Part shown: one piece after another, positions 1 through 9,944 of the stretch | How positions within the stretch are numbered: position 1 is the stretch's first letter | Layout: every line of letters starts with the position of its first letter | Source of the DNA: Rhabditoides inermis | Lineage: Eukaryota > Nematoda > Chromadorea > Rhabditida > Rhabditidae | Assembly: GCA_963966185.1 (NCBI GenBank) | Contig: CAWZYM010000402.1 | Span: 607,001 to 671,000, forward strand | Direction: 5' to 3' | DNA: 64,000 nt | Translations under genes and position numbers: made by a program | The notes under the pieces: model-generated | The model's input: the letters and a program-made list of their open reading frames with translations, nothing else | Told to the model about the DNA's origin: nothing | Databases searched by the model: none

Positions 1-52
1 TGGGCATTCTGGTATCGGAAACGATGCGTGGGTTCGAACCCCACTCCGTGCA
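1..52 (+). tRNA. tRNA-Leu(CAA), 3' part only (window edge)
   Basis: The window opens inside the intron of a tRNA-Leu copy. The 3' anticodon stem, variable arm, T arm and acceptor strand are present and look normal. Confidence 0.85.
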
Positions 53-99
53 AATCTTTTACCAAAATGTTTTGGCAGTACACTGAACAACAAAACTTT

Positions 100-185
100 T
101 GCTCCATGGGAGGATCGAACTCCCGACCTCGGCATTTCTTAACAACATATAAGTACCACGCGCTAACCGACTGCGCCAATGGAGC
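100..185 (-). tRNA. tRNA-Ile(UAU)
   Basis: This copy has one extra base in the intron (12 instead of 11 nt); otherwise it matches the array consensus. Confidence 0.9.
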
Positions 186-302
186 ACGTTTTAGCAATGC
201 AGTGTTCCGAATTCGATTTCTCTCGTATTTCATTTGACAACATCTCGACTCGATTTCAGTGAACACACTCTCATGCATTGAAGACAGCAAATAGTAAACG
301 CA

Positions 303-415
303 GCACGGATGGCCGAGTGGTCTAAGGCGCCAGACTCAAGCGATCGCTTCATACAAGCATGTGTGGGCATTCTGGTATCGGAAACGATGCGTGGGTTCGA
401 ACCCCACTCCGTGCA
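303..415 (+). tRNA. tRNA-Leu(CAA), intron-containing
   Basis: First complete copy. The acceptor stem GCACGGA pairs with TCCGTGC and is followed by discriminator A. The anticodon loop reads CTCAAG before a 29-nt intron that begins right after position 37. A long variable arm (class II tRNA) and the T loop GGTTCGAACCC (B box) are present. The mature length would be 84 nt. A CTTTT run a few bases downstream is the Pol III stop. The intron here has CAAGC where most copies have CGAGC. Confidence 0.95.
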
Positions 416-462
416 AATCTTTTACCAAAATGTTTTGGCAGTACACTGAACAACAAAACTTT

Positions 463-547
463 TGCTCCATGGGAGGATCGAACTCCCGACCTCGGCATTT
501 CTTACAACATATAAGTACCACGCGCTAACCGACTGCGCCAATGGAGC
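463..547 (-). tRNA. tRNA-Ile(UAU), intron-containing
   Basis: Acceptor strands GCTCCAT and ATGGAGC pair, with discriminator A. The D arm is GCGC...GCGC, and the anticodon loop CTTATAA (anticodon UAU, codon AUA) is split after position 37 by an 11-nt intron. The T arm is GGGAG/CTCCC with a GTTCGATCC B box. The mature length would be 74 nt. A GTTTTG terminator lies 4 nt past the discriminator. An intron in tRNA-Ile(UAU) is usual in animals. Confidence 0.95.
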
Positions 548-664
548 ACGTTTTAGCAATGCAGTGTTCCGAATTCGATTTTTCTCGTATTTCATTTGAC
601 AACATCTCGACTCGATTTCAGTAAACACACTCTCATGCATTGTAGACAGCAAGCAGTAAACGCA

Positions 665-777
665 GCACGGATGGCCGAGTGGTCTAAGGCGCCAGACTCA
701 AGCGATCGCTTCATACGAGCATGTGTGGGCATTCTGGTATCGGAAACGATGCGTGGGTTCGAACCCCACTCCGTGCA
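665..777 (+). tRNA. tRNA-Leu(CAA), intron-containing
   Basis: Consensus copy; used as reference for the coordinates of the other Leu genes. Confidence 0.95.
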
Positions 778-824
778 AATCTTTTGCCAAAATGTATTGG
801 CAATACTCTGAACAACAAAACTTT
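778..824. terminator. Convergent Pol III terminators (example unit)
   Basis: The 47-bp gap between the facing 3' ends holds CTTTT for the plus-strand tRNA-Leu and, on the minus strand, GTTTTG for tRNA-Ile. The arrangement recurs in every unit. In several units after 7.2 kb the Leu terminator is AATTTTG. Confidence 0.8.
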
Positions 825-909
825 TGCTCCATGGGAGGATCGAACTCCCGACCTCGGCATTTCTTACAACATATAAGTACCACGCGCTAACCGACTGCGC
901 CAATGGAGC
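825..909 (-). tRNA. tRNA-Ile(UAU)
   Basis: Consensus copy. Confidence 0.95.
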
Positions 910-1026
910 ACGTTTTAGCAATGCAGTGTTCCGAATTCGATTTCTCTCGTATTTCATTTGACAACATCTCGACTCGATTTCAGTAAACACACTCTCATGC
1001 ATTGAAGACAGCAAATAGTAAACGCA

Positions 1027-1139
1027 GCACGGATGGCCGAGTGGTCTAAGGCGCCAGACTCAAGCGATCGCTTCATACGAGCATGTGTGGGCATTCTGAT
1101 ATCGGAAACGTTGCGTGGGTTCGAACCTCACTCCGTGCA
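1027..1139 (+). tRNA. tRNA-Leu(CAA), variant
   Basis: The 3' anticodon stem reads TCTGA (one mismatch) and one T-stem C is T (G-U pair possible). The B box is still recognisable. Confidence 0.8.
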
Positions 1140-1186
1140 AATCTTTTACCAAAATGTTTTGGCAGTACACTGAACAACAAAACTTT

Positions 1187-1270
1187 TGCTCCATGGGAGG
1201 ATCGACTCCCGACCTCGGCATTTCTTACAACATATAAGTACCACGCGCTAACCGACTGCGCCAATGGAGC
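1187..1270 (-). tRNA. tRNA-Ile(UAU), T-loop deletion
   Basis: One base is missing from the T loop/B box, so this copy may be inactive. Confidence 0.7.
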
Positions 1271-1387
1271 ACGTTTTAGCAATGCAGTGTTCCGAATTCG
1301 ATTTTTCTCGTTATTCATTTGACAACATCTCGACTTGATTTCAGTAAACACACTCTCATGCATTGTAGACAGCAAGTAGTAAACGCA

Positions 1388-1500
1388 GCACAGATGGCCG
1401 AGTGGTCTAAGGCGCCAGACTCAAGCGATCGCTTCATACAAGCATGTGTGGGCATTCTGGTATCGGAAACGATGCTTGGGTTCGAACCCCACTCCGTGCA
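1388..1500 (+). tRNA. tRNA-Leu(CAA), variant
   Basis: The acceptor stem has GCACAGA (mismatch at pair 5) and the T stem has one G-to-T change; function is doubtful. Confidence 0.75.
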
Positions 1501-1546
1501 AATCTTTTGCCAAATGTATTGGCAGTACTCTGAACAACAAAACTTT

Positions 1547-1631
1547 TGCTCCATGGGAGGATCGAACTCCCGACCTCGGCATTTCTTACAACATATAAGT
1601 ACCACGCGCTAACGGACTGCGCCAATGGAGC
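1547..1631 (-). tRNA. tRNA-Ile(UAU), D-arm variant
   Basis: One C-to-G change (plus strand) lies in the D loop/A box. Confidence 0.85.
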
Positions 1632-1748
1632 ACGTTTTAGCAATGCAAAGTTCCGAATTCGATTTCTCTCGTATTTCATTTGACAACTTCTCGACTCGAT
1701 TTCAGTAAACACACTCTCATGCATTGTAGACAGCAAGTAGTAAACGCA

Positions 1749-1861
1749 GCACGGATGGCCGAGTGGTCTAAGGCGCCAGACTCAAGCGATCGCTTCATAC
1801 GAGCATGTGTGGGCATTCTGGTATCGGAAACGATGCGTGGGTTCGAACCCCACTCCGTGCA
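1749..1861 (+). tRNA. tRNA-Leu(CAA)
   Basis: Consensus tRNA body; the spacer after the terminator has a point change. Confidence 0.95.
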
Positions 1862-1908
1862 AATCTTTTGCCAAAAAGTATTGGCAGTACTCTGAACAAC
1901 AAAACTTT

Positions 1909-1993
1909 TGCTCCATGGGAGGATCGAACTCCCGACCTCGGCATTTCTTACAACATATAAGTACCACGCGCTAACCGACTGCGCCAATGGAGC
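1909..1993 (-). tRNA. tRNA-Ile(UAU)
   Basis: Consensus copy. Confidence 0.95.
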
Positions 1994-2110
1994 ACGTTTT
2001 AGCAATGCAGTGTTCCGAATTCGATTTCTCTCGTATTTCATTTGACAAAATCTCGACTCGATTTCAGTAAACACACTCTCATGCATTGTAGACAGCAAGC
2101 AGTAAACGCA

Positions 2111-2223
2111 GCACGGATGGCCGAGTGGTCTAAGGCGCCAGACTCAAGCGATCGCTTCATACGAGCATGTGTGGGCATTATGGTATCGGAAACGATGCGT
2201 GGGTTCGAACCCCACTCCGTGCA
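2111..2223 (+). tRNA. tRNA-Leu(CAA), anticodon-stem variant
   Basis: The 3' anticodon stem is TATGG, giving one mismatch next to the loop. Confidence 0.85.
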
Positions 2224-2270
2224 AATCTTTTGCCAAAATGTATTGGCAATACTCTGAACAACAAAACTTT

Positions 2271-2355
2271 TGCTCCATGGGAGGATCGAACTCCCGACCT
2301 CGGCATTTCTTACAACATATAAGTACCACGCGCTAACCGACTGCGCCAATGGAGC
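2271..2355 (-). tRNA. tRNA-Ile(UAU)
   Basis: Consensus copy. Confidence 0.95.
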
Positions 2356-2472
2356 ACGTTTTAGCAATGCAGTGTTCCGAATTCGATTTCTCTCGTATTT
2401 CATTTGACAACATCTCGACTCGATTTCAGTAAACACACTCTCATGCATTGTAGACAGCAAGTAGTAAACGCA

Positions 2473-2585
2473 GCACGGATGGCCGAGTGGTCTAAGGCGC
2501 CAGACTCAAGCGATCGCTTCATACGAGCATGTGTGGGCATTCTGGTATCGGAAACGATGCGTGGGTTCGAACCCCACTCCGTGCA
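2473..2585 (+). tRNA. tRNA-Leu(CAA)
   Basis: Consensus copy. Confidence 0.95.
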
Positions 2586-2632
2586 AATCTTTTGCCAAAA
2601 TGTATTGGCAGTACTCTGAACAACAAAACTTT

Positions 2633-2717
2633 TGCTCCATGGGAGGATCGAACTCCCGACCTCGGCATTTCTTACAACATATAAGTACCACGCGCTAACC
2701 GACTGCGCCAATGGAGC
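2633..2717 (-). tRNA. tRNA-Ile(UAU)
   Basis: Consensus body; the 5' flank (2735-2750) differs from other units. Confidence 0.95.
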
Positions 2718-2834
2718 ACGTTTTAGCAATGCAGTGTTCGTATTTCGATTTCTCTCGTATTTCATTTGACAACATCTCGACTCGATTTCAGTAAACACAC
2801 TCTCATGCATTGGAGACAGCAAGTAGTAAACGCA

Positions 2835-2947
2835 GCACGGATGGCCGAGTGGTCTAAGGCGCCAGACTCAAGCGATCGCTTCATACGAGCATGTGTGGGC
2901 ATTCTGGTATCGGAAACGATGCGTGGGTTCGAACCCCACTCCGTGCA
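2835..2947 (+). tRNA. tRNA-Leu(CAA)
   Basis: Consensus copy. Confidence 0.95.
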
Positions 2948-2994
2948 AATCTTTTGCCAAAATGTATTGGCAATACTCTGAACAACAAAACTTT

Positions 2995-3079
2995 TGCTCC
3001 ATGGGAGGATCGAACTCCCGACCTCGGCATTTCTTACAACATATAAGTACCACGCGCTAACCGACTGCGCCAATGGAGC
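2995..3079 (-). tRNA. tRNA-Ile(UAU)
   Basis: Consensus copy. Confidence 0.95.
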
Positions 3080-3196
3080 ACGTTTTAGCAATGCAGTGTT
3101 CCGAATTCGATTTCTCTCGTATTTCATTTGACAACATCTCGACTCGATTTCAGTAAACACACTCTCATGCATTGTAGACAGCAAGTAGTAAACGCA

Positions 3197-3309
3197 GCAC
3201 GGATGGCCGAGTGGTCTAAGGCGCCAGACTCAAGCGATCGCTTCATACGAGCATGTGTGGGCATTCTGGTATCGGAAACGATGCGTGGGTTCGAACCCCA
3301 CTCCGTGCA
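3197..3309 (+). tRNA. tRNA-Leu(CAA)
   Basis: Consensus copy. Confidence 0.95.
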
Positions 3310-3356
3310 AATCTTTTGCCTAAATGTATTGGCAGTACTCTGAACAACAAAACTTT

Positions 3357-3441
3357 TGCTCCATGGGAGGATCGAACTCCCGACCTCGGCATTTCTTACA
3401 ACATATAAGTACCACGCGCTAACCGACTGCGCCAATGGAGC
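3357..3441 (-). tRNA. tRNA-Ile(UAU)
   Basis: Consensus copy. Confidence 0.95.
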
Positions 3442-3557
3442 ACGTTTTAGCAATGCAGTGTTCGAATTCGATTTCTCTCGTATTTCATTTGACAACATCT
3501 CGACTCGATTTCAGTAAACACACTCTCATGCATTGTAGACAGCAAGTAGTAAACGCA

Positions 3558-3671
3558 GCACGGATGGCCGAGTGGTCTAAGGCGCCAGACTCAAGCGATC
3601 GCTTCATACGAGCTCGTGTGGGCATTCTGGTATCGGAAACGATGCGTTGGTTCGCACAACCACTCCGTGCA
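3558..3671 (+). pseudogene. tRNA-Leu(CAA) with broken T arm/B box
   Basis: The T region reads GTTGGTTCGCACAACCAC instead of the normal 17-nt arm, a 1-nt insertion plus several changes. The normal T stem and the GGTTCGAACCC B box are lost, and a GGTT/AACC hairpin could form instead. The other arms are intact. Confidence 0.75.
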
Positions 3672-3718
3672 AATCTTTTGCCAAAATGTATTGGCAGTAC
3701 TCTGTACAACAAAACTTT

Positions 3719-3803
3719 TGCTCCATGGGAGGATCGAACTCCCGACCTCGGCATTTCTTACAACATATAAGTACCACGCGCTAACCGACTGCGCCAATGG
3801 AGC
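3719..3803 (-). tRNA. tRNA-Ile(UAU)
   Basis: Intact, although its partner Leu gene is defective. Confidence 0.95.
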
Positions 3804-3920
3804 ACGTTTTAGCAATGCAGTGTTCCGAATTCGATTTCTCTCGTATTTCATTTGACAACATCTCGACTCGATTTCAGTAAACACACTCTCATGCATTGTA
3901 GACAGCAAGCAGTAAACGCA

Positions 3921-4033
3921 GCACGGATGGCCGAGTGGTCTAAGGCGCCAGACTCAAGCGATCGCTTCATACGAGCATGTGTGGGCATTCTGGTATCGGA
4001 AACGATGCGTGGGTTCGAACCCCACTCCGTGCA
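3921..4033 (+). tRNA. tRNA-Leu(CAA)
   Basis: Consensus copy; first unit of a 4-unit (1450-bp) pattern that recurs to 6.8 kb. Confidence 0.95.
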
Positions 4034-4080
4034 AATCTTTTGCCAAAATGTATTGGCAGTACTCTGAACAACAAAACTTT

Positions 4081-4165
4081 TGCTCCATGGGAGGATCGAA
4101 CTCCCGACCTCGGCATTTCTTACAACATATAAGTACCACGCGCTAACCGACTGCGCCAATGGAGC
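4081..4165 (-). tRNA. tRNA-Ile(UAU)
   Basis: Consensus copy. Confidence 0.95.
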
Positions 4166-4282
4166 ACGTTTTAGCAATGCAGTGTTCCGAATTCGATTTC
4201 TCTCGTATTTCATTTGACAACATCTCGACTCGATTTCAGTAAACACACTCTCATGCATTGTAGACAGCAAGTAGTAAACGCA

Positions 4283-4396
4283 GCACGGATGGCCGAGTGG
4301 TCTAAGGCGCCAGACTCAAGCGATCGCTTCATACGAGCATGTGTGGGCATTCTGGTATCGGAAACGATGCGTTGGTTCGCACAACCACTCCGTGCA
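4283..4396 (+). pseudogene. tRNA-Leu(CAA) with broken T arm/B box
   Basis: Same T-arm lesion as the copy at 3558. Confidence 0.75.
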
Positions 4397-4443
4397 AATC
4401 TTTTGCCAAAATGTATTGGCAGTACTCTGTACAACAAAACTTT

Positions 4444-4528
4444 TGCTCCATGGGAGGATCGAACTCCCGACCTCGGCATTTCTTACAACATATAAGTACC
4501 ACGCGCTAACCGACTGCGCCAATGGAGC
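4444..4528 (-). tRNA. tRNA-Ile(UAU)
   Basis: Consensus copy. Confidence 0.95.
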
Positions 4529-4645
4529 ACGTTTTAGCAATGCAGTGTTCCGAATTCGATTTCTCTCGTATTTCATTTGACAACATCTCGACTCGATTTC
4601 AGTAAACACACTCTCATGCATTGTAGACAGCAAGTAGTAAACGCA

Positions 4646-4759
4646 GCACGGATGGCCGAGTGGTCTAAGGCGCCAGACTCAAGCGATCGCTTCATACGAG
4701 CATGTGTGGGCATTCTGGTATCGGAAACGTTGCGTTGGTTCGCACAACCACTCCGTGCA
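4646..4759 (+). pseudogene. tRNA-Leu(CAA) with broken T arm/B box
   Basis: Carries the T-arm lesion plus an A-to-T change in the variable arm (ACGTTGC). Confidence 0.75.
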
Positions 4760-4806
4760 AATCTTTTGCCAAAATGTATTGGCAGTACTCTGTACAACAA
4801 AACTTT

Positions 4807-4891
4807 TGCTCCATGGGAGGATCGAACTCCCGACCTCGGCATTTCTTACAACATATAAGTACCACGCGCTAACCGACTGCGCCAATGGAGC
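4807..4891 (-). tRNA. tRNA-Ile(UAU)
   Basis: Consensus copy. Confidence 0.95.
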
Positions 4892-5008
4892 ACGTTTTAG
4901 CAATGCAGTGTTCCGAATTCGATTTCTCTCGTATTTCATTTGACAACATCTCGACTCGATTTCAGTAAACACACTCTCATGCATTGTAGACAGCAAGCAG
5001 TAAACGCA

Positions 5009-5121
5009 GCACGGATGGCCGAGTGGTCTAAGGCGCCAGACTCAAGCGATCGCTTCATACGAGCATGTGTGGGCATTCTGGTATCGGAAACGATGCGTGG
5101 GTTCGAACCCCACTCCGTGCA
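5009..5121 (+). tRNA. tRNA-Leu(CAA)
   Basis: Consensus copy. Confidence 0.95.
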
Positions 5122-5168
5122 AATCTTTTGCCAAAATGTATTGGCAGTACTCTGAACAACAAAACTTT

Positions 5169-5253
5169 TGCTCCATGGGAGGATCGAACTCCCGACCTCG
5201 GCATTTCTTACAACATATAAGTACCACGCGCTAACCGACTGCGCCAATGGAGC
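5169..5253 (-). tRNA. tRNA-Ile(UAU)
   Basis: Consensus copy. Confidence 0.95.
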
Positions 5254-5370
5254 ACGTTTTAGCAATGCAGTGTTCCGAATTCGATTTCTCTCGTATTTCA
5301 TTTGACAAAATCTCGACTCGATTTCAGTAAACACACTCTCATGCATTGTAGACAGCAAGCAGTAAACGCA

Positions 5371-5483
5371 GCACGGATGGCCGAGTGGTCTAAGGCGCCA
5401 GACTCAAGCGATCGCTTCATACGAGCATGTGTGGGCATTCTGGTATCGGAAACGATGCGTGGGTTCGAACCCCACTCCGTGCA
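5371..5483 (+). tRNA. tRNA-Leu(CAA)
   Basis: Consensus copy; the 5' spacer has ACAAAATCTCG, shared with the unit at 2111. Confidence 0.95.
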
Positions 5484-5530
5484 AATCTTTTGCCAAAATG
5501 TATTGGCAGTACTCTGAACAACAAAACTTT

Positions 5531-5615
5531 TGCTCCATGGGAGGATCGAACTCCCGACCTCGGCATTTCTTACAACATATAAGTACCACGCGCTAACCGA
5601 CTGCGCCAATGGAGC
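5531..5615 (-). tRNA. tRNA-Ile(UAU)
   Basis: Consensus copy. Confidence 0.95.
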
Positions 5616-5732
5616 ACGTTTTAGCAATGCAGTGTTCCGAATTCGATTTCTCTCGTATTTCATTTGACAACATCTCGACTCGATTTCAGTAAACACACTC
5701 TCATGCATTGTAGACAGCAAGTAGTAAACGCA

Positions 5733-5846
5733 GCACGGATGGCCGAGTGGTCTAAGGCGCCAGACTCAAGCGATCGCTTCATACGAGCATGTGTGGGCAT
5801 TCTGGTATCGGAAACGATGCGTTGGTTCGCACAACCACTCCGTGCA
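5733..5846 (+). pseudogene. tRNA-Leu(CAA) with broken T arm/B box
   Basis: Same lesion as at 4283, one 1450-bp period later. Confidence 0.75.
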
Positions 5847-5893
5847 AATCTTTTGCCAAAATGTATTGGCAGTACTCTGTACAACAAAACTTT

Positions 5894-5978
5894 TGCTCCA
5901 TGGGAGGATCGAACTCCCGACCTCGGCATTTCTTACAACATATAAGTACCACGCGCTAACCGACTGCGCCAATGGAGC
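5894..5978 (-). tRNA. tRNA-Ile(UAU)
   Basis: Consensus copy. Confidence 0.95.
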
Positions 5979-6095
5979 ACGTTTTAGCAATGCAGTGTTC
6001 CGAATTCGATTTCTCTCGTATTTCATTTGACAACATCTCGACTCGATTTCAGTAAACACACTCTCATGCATTGTAGACAGCAAGTAGTAAACGCA

Positions 6096-6209
6096 GCACG
6101 GATGGCCGAGTGGTCTAAGGCGCCAGACTCAAGCGATCGCTTCATACGAGCATGTGTGGGCATTCTGGTATCGGAAACGTTGCGTTGGTTCGCACAACCA
6201 CTCCGTGCA
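6096..6209 (+). pseudogene. tRNA-Leu(CAA) with broken T arm/B box
   Basis: Repeats the double change seen at 4646, one 1450-bp period later. Confidence 0.75.
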
Positions 6210-6256
6210 AATCTTTTGCCAAAATGTATTGGCAGTACTCTGTACAACAAAACTTT

Positions 6257-6341
6257 TGCTCCATGGGAGGATCGAACTCCCGACCTCGGCATTTCTTACA
6301 ACATATAAGTACCACGCGCTAACCGACTGCGCCAATGGAGC
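6257..6341 (-). tRNA. tRNA-Ile(UAU)
   Basis: Consensus copy. Confidence 0.95.
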
Positions 6342-6458
6342 ACGTTTTAGCAATGCAGTGTTCCGAATTCGATTTCTCTCGTATTTCATTTGACAACATC
6401 TCGACTCGATTTCAGTAAACACACTCTCATGCATTGTAGACAGCAAGCAGTAAACGCA

Positions 6459-6571
6459 GCACGGATGGCCGAGTGGTCTAAGGCGCCAGACTCAAGCGAT
6501 CGCTTCATACGAGCATGTGTGGGCATTCTGGTATCGGAAACGATGCGTGGGTTCGAACCCCACTCCGTGCA
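6459..6571 (+). tRNA. tRNA-Leu(CAA)
   Basis: Consensus copy. Confidence 0.95.
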
Positions 6572-6618
6572 AATCTTTTGCCAAAATGTATTGGCAGTAC
6601 TCTGAACAACAAAACTTT

Positions 6619-6703
6619 TGCTCCATGGGAGGATCGAACTCCCGACCTCGGCATTTCTTACAACATATAAGTACCACGCGCTAACCGACTGCGCCAATGG
6701 AGC
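6619..6703 (-). tRNA. tRNA-Ile(UAU)
   Basis: Consensus copy. Confidence 0.95.
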
Positions 6704-6820
6704 ACGTTTTAGCAATGCAGTGTTCCGAATTCGATTTCTCTCGTATTTCATTTGACAACATCTCGACTCGATTTCAGTAAACACACTCTCATGCATTGTA
6801 GACAGCAAGCAGTAAACGCA

Positions 6821-6933
6821 GCACGGATGGCCGAGTGGTCTAAGGCGCCAGACTCAAGCGATCGCTTCATACGAGCATGTGTGGGCATTCTGGTATCGGA
6901 AACGATGCGTGGGTTCGAACCCCACTCCGTGCA
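6821..6933 (+). tRNA. tRNA-Leu(CAA)
   Basis: Consensus copy. Confidence 0.95.
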
Positions 6934-6980
6934 AATCTTTTGCCAAAATGTATTGGCAGTACTCTGAACAACAAAACTTT

Positions 6981-7065
6981 TGCTCCATGGGAGGATCGAA
7001 CTCCCGACCTCGGCATTTCTTACAACATATAAGTACCACGCGCTAACCGACTGCGCCAATGGAGC
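6981..7065 (-). tRNA. tRNA-Ile(UAU)
   Basis: Consensus copy. Confidence 0.95.
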
Positions 7066-7182
7066 ACGTTTTAGCAATGCAGTGTTCCGAATTCGATTTC
7101 TCTCGTATTTCATTTGACAACATCTCGACTCGATTTCAGTAAACACACTCTCATGCATTGTAGACAGCAAGTAGTAAACGCA

Positions 7183-7295
7183 GCACGGATGGCCGAGTGG
7201 TCTAATGCGCCAGACTCAAGCGATCGCTTCATACGAGCATGTGTGGGCATTCTGGTATCGGAAACGATGGGTGGGTTCGAACCCCACTCCGTGCA
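7183..7295 (+). tRNA. tRNA-Leu(CAA), D-arm variant
   Basis: The D arm has one G-to-T change (TAATGC). This is the first copy with GATGGG at the end of the variable arm, the form that dominates to the right. Confidence 0.85.
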
Positions 7296-7342
7296 AAAAT
7301 TTTGCCAAAATGTATTGGCAGTACTCTGAACAACAAAACTTT

Positions 7343-7427
7343 TGCTCCATGGGAGGATCGAACTCCCGACCTCGGCATTTCTTACAACATATAAGTACCA
7401 CGCGCTAACCGACTGCGCCAATGGAGC
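7343..7427 (-). tRNA. tRNA-Ile(UAU)
   Basis: Consensus copy. Confidence 0.95.
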
Positions 7428-7543
7428 ACGTTTTAGCAATGCAGTGTTCGAATTCGATTTCTCTCGTATTTCATTTGACAACATCTCGACTCGATTTCAG
7501 TAAACACACTCTCATGCATTGTAGACAGCAAGTAGTAAACGCA

Positions 7544-7657
7544 GCACGGATGGCCGAGTGGTCTAAGGCGCCAGACTCAAGCGATCGCTTCATACGAGCA
7601 TGTGTGGGCATTCTGGTATCGGAAACGATGCGTTGGTTCGCACAACCACTCCGTGCA
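7544..7657 (+). pseudogene. tRNA-Leu(CAA) with broken T arm/B box
   Basis: Last copy with the T-arm lesion in this window. Confidence 0.75.
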
Positions 7658-7704
7658 AATCTTTTGCCAAAATGTATTGGCAGTACTCTGTACAACAAAA
7701 CTTT

Positions 7705-7789
7705 TGCTCCATGGAAGGATCGAACTCCCGACCTCGGCATTTCTTACAACATATAAGTACCACGCGCTAACCGACTGCGCCAATGGAGC
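7705..7789 (-). tRNA. tRNA-Ile(UAU), T-stem variant
   Basis: One G-to-A change (plus strand) in the T stem (ATGGAAGG). Confidence 0.85.
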
Positions 7790-7906
7790 ACGTTTTAGCA
7801 ATGCAGTGTTCCGAATTCGATTTCTCTCGTATTTCATTTGACAACATCTCGACTCGATTTCAGTAAACACACTCTCATGCATTGTAGACAGCAAGTAGTA
7901 AACGCA

Positions 7907-8019
7907 GCACGGATGGCCGAGTGGTCTAAGGCGCCAGACTCAAGCGATCGCTTCATACGAGCATGTGTGGGCATTCTGGTATCGGAAACGATGGGTGGGT
8001 TCGAACCCCACTCCGTGCA
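7907..8019 (+). tRNA. tRNA-Leu(CAA)
   Basis: GATGGG-type copy; Leu terminator in the AATTTTG form. Confidence 0.93.
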
Positions 8020-8066
8020 AAAATTTTGCCAAAATGTATTGGCAGTACTCTGAACAACAAAACTTT

Positions 8067-8151
8067 TGCTCCATGGGAGGATCGAACTCCCGACCTCGGC
8101 ATTTCTTACAACATATAAGTACCACGCGCTAACCGACTGCGCCAATGGAGC
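8067..8151 (-). tRNA. tRNA-Ile(UAU)
   Basis: Consensus copy. Confidence 0.95.
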
Positions 8152-8221
8152 ACGTTTTAGCAATGCAGTGTTCCGAATTCGATTTCTCTCGTATTTCATT
8201 TGACAACATCTCGACTCGATT

Positions 8222-8283
8222 GAGCATGTGTGGGCATTCTGGTATCGGAAACGATGCGTGGGTTCGAACCCCACCTCCGTGCA
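8222..8283 (+). pseudogene. tRNA-Leu 3' half, 5' half deleted
   Basis: The spacer joins the tRNA intron directly (CTCGAT|TGAGCATG). The promoter-proximal half with the A box, D arm and anticodon is gone. The T arm/B box and acceptor strand remain, with one extra C before the acceptor. Confidence 0.9.
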
Positions 8284-8330
8284 AATCTTTTGCCAAAATG
8301 TATTGGCAGTACTCTGAACAACAAAACTTT

Positions 8331-8415
8331 TGCTCCATGGGAGGATCGAACTCCCGACCTCGGCATTTCTTACAACATATAAGTACCACGCGCTAACCGA
8401 CTGCGCCAATGGAGC
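8331..8415 (-). tRNA. tRNA-Ile(UAU)
   Basis: Intact partner of the truncated Leu copy. Confidence 0.95.
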
Positions 8416-8532
8416 ACGTTTTAGCAATGCAGTGTTCCGAATTCGATTTCTCTCGTATTTCATTTGACAACATCTCGACTCGATTTCAGTAAACACACTC
8501 TCATGCATTGTAGACAGCAAGTAGTAAACGCA

Positions 8533-8645
8533 GCACGGATGGCCGAGTGGTCTAAGGCGCCAGACTCAAGCGATCGCTTCATACGAGCATGTGTGGGCAT
8601 TCTGGTATCGGAAACGATGGGTGGGTTCGAACCCCACTCCGTGCA
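8533..8645 (+). tRNA. tRNA-Leu(CAA)
   Basis: GATGGG-type copy with a CTTTT terminator. Confidence 0.93.
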
Positions 8646-8692
8646 AATCTTTTGCCAAAATGTATTGGCAGTACTCTGAACAACAAAACTTT

Positions 8693-8777
8693 TGCTCCAT
8701 GGGAGGATCGAACTCCCGACCTCGGCATTTCTTACAACATATAAGTACCACGCGCTAACCGACTGCGCCAATGGAGC
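8693..8777 (-). tRNA. tRNA-Ile(UAU)
   Basis: Consensus copy. Confidence 0.95.
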
Positions 8778-8894
8778 ACGTTTTAGCAATGCAGTGTTCC
8801 GAATTCGATTTCTCTCGTATTTCATTTGACAACATCTCGACTCGATTTCAGTAAACACACTCTCATGCATTGTAGACAGCAAGTAGTAAACGCA

Positions 8895-9007
8895 GCACGG
8901 ATGGCCGAGTGGTCTAAGGCGCCAGACTCAAGCGATCGCTTCATACGAGCATGTGTGGGCATTCTGGTATCGGAAACGATGGGTGGGTTCGAACCCCACT
9001 CCGTGCA
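8895..9007 (+). tRNA. tRNA-Leu(CAA)
   Basis: GATGGG-type copy, AATTTTG terminator. Confidence 0.93.
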
Positions 9008-9054
9008 AAAATTTTGCCAAAATGTATTGGCAGTACTCTGAACAACAAAACTTT

Positions 9055-9139
9055 TGCTCCATGGGAGGATCGAACTCCCGACCTCGGCATTTCTTACAAC
9101 ATATAAGTACCACGCGCTAACCGACTGCGCCAATGGAGC
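9055..9139 (-). tRNA. tRNA-Ile(UAU)
   Basis: Consensus copy. Confidence 0.95.
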
Positions 9140-9209
9140 ACGTTTTAGCAATGCAGTGTTCCGAATTCGATTTCTCTCGTATTTCATTTGACAACATCTC
9201 GACTCGATT

Positions 9210-9271
9210 GAGCATGTGTGGGCATTCTGGTATCGGAAACGATGCGTGGGTTCGAACCCCACCTCCGTGCA
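9210..9271 (+). pseudogene. tRNA-Leu 3' half, 5' half deleted
   Basis: Same junction as at 8222. Confidence 0.9.
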
Positions 9272-9318
9272 AATCTTTTGCCAAAATGTATTGGCAGTAC
9301 TCTGAACAACAAAACTTT

Positions 9319-9403
9319 TGCTCCATGGGAGGATCGAACTCCCGACCTCGGCATTTCTTACAACATATAAGTACCACGCGCTAACCGACTGCGCCAATGG
9401 AGC
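9319..9403 (-). tRNA. tRNA-Ile(UAU)
   Basis: Consensus copy. Confidence 0.95.
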
Positions 9404-9520
9404 ACGTTTTAGCAATGCAGTGTTCCGAATTCGATTTCTCTCGTATTTCATTTGACAACATCTCGACTCGATTTCAGTAAACACACTCTCATGCATTGTA
9501 GACAGCAAGTAGTAAACGCA

Positions 9521-9633
9521 GCACGGATGGCCGAGTGGTCTAAGGCGCCAGACTCAAGCGATCGCTTCATACGAGCATGTGTGGGCATTCTGGTATCGGA
9601 AACGATGGGTGGGTTCGAACCCCACTCCGTGCA
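9521..9633 (+). tRNA. tRNA-Leu(CAA)
   Basis: GATGGG-type copy. Confidence 0.93.
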
Positions 9634-9680
9634 AAAATTTTGCCAAAATGTATTGGCAGTACTCTGAACAACAAAACTTT

Positions 9681-9765
9681 TGCTCCATGGGAGGATCGAA
9701 CTCCCGACCTCGGCATTTCTTACAACATATAAGTACCACGCGCTAACCGACTGCGCCAATGGAGC
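9681..9765 (-). tRNA. tRNA-Ile(UAU)
   Basis: Consensus copy. Confidence 0.95.
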
Positions 9766-9835
9766 ACGTTTTAGCAATGCAGTGTTCCGAATTCGATTTC
9801 TCTCGTATTTCATTTGACAACATCTCGACTCGATT

Positions 9836-9897
9836 GAGCATGTGTGGGCATTCTGGTATCGGAAACGATGCGTGGGTTCGAACCCCACCTCCGTGCA
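9836..9897 (+). pseudogene. tRNA-Leu 3' half, 5' half deleted
   Basis: Same junction as at 8222. Confidence 0.9.
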
Positions 9898-9944
9898 AAT
9901 CTTTTGCCAAAATGTATTGGCAGTACTCTGAACAACAAAACTTT

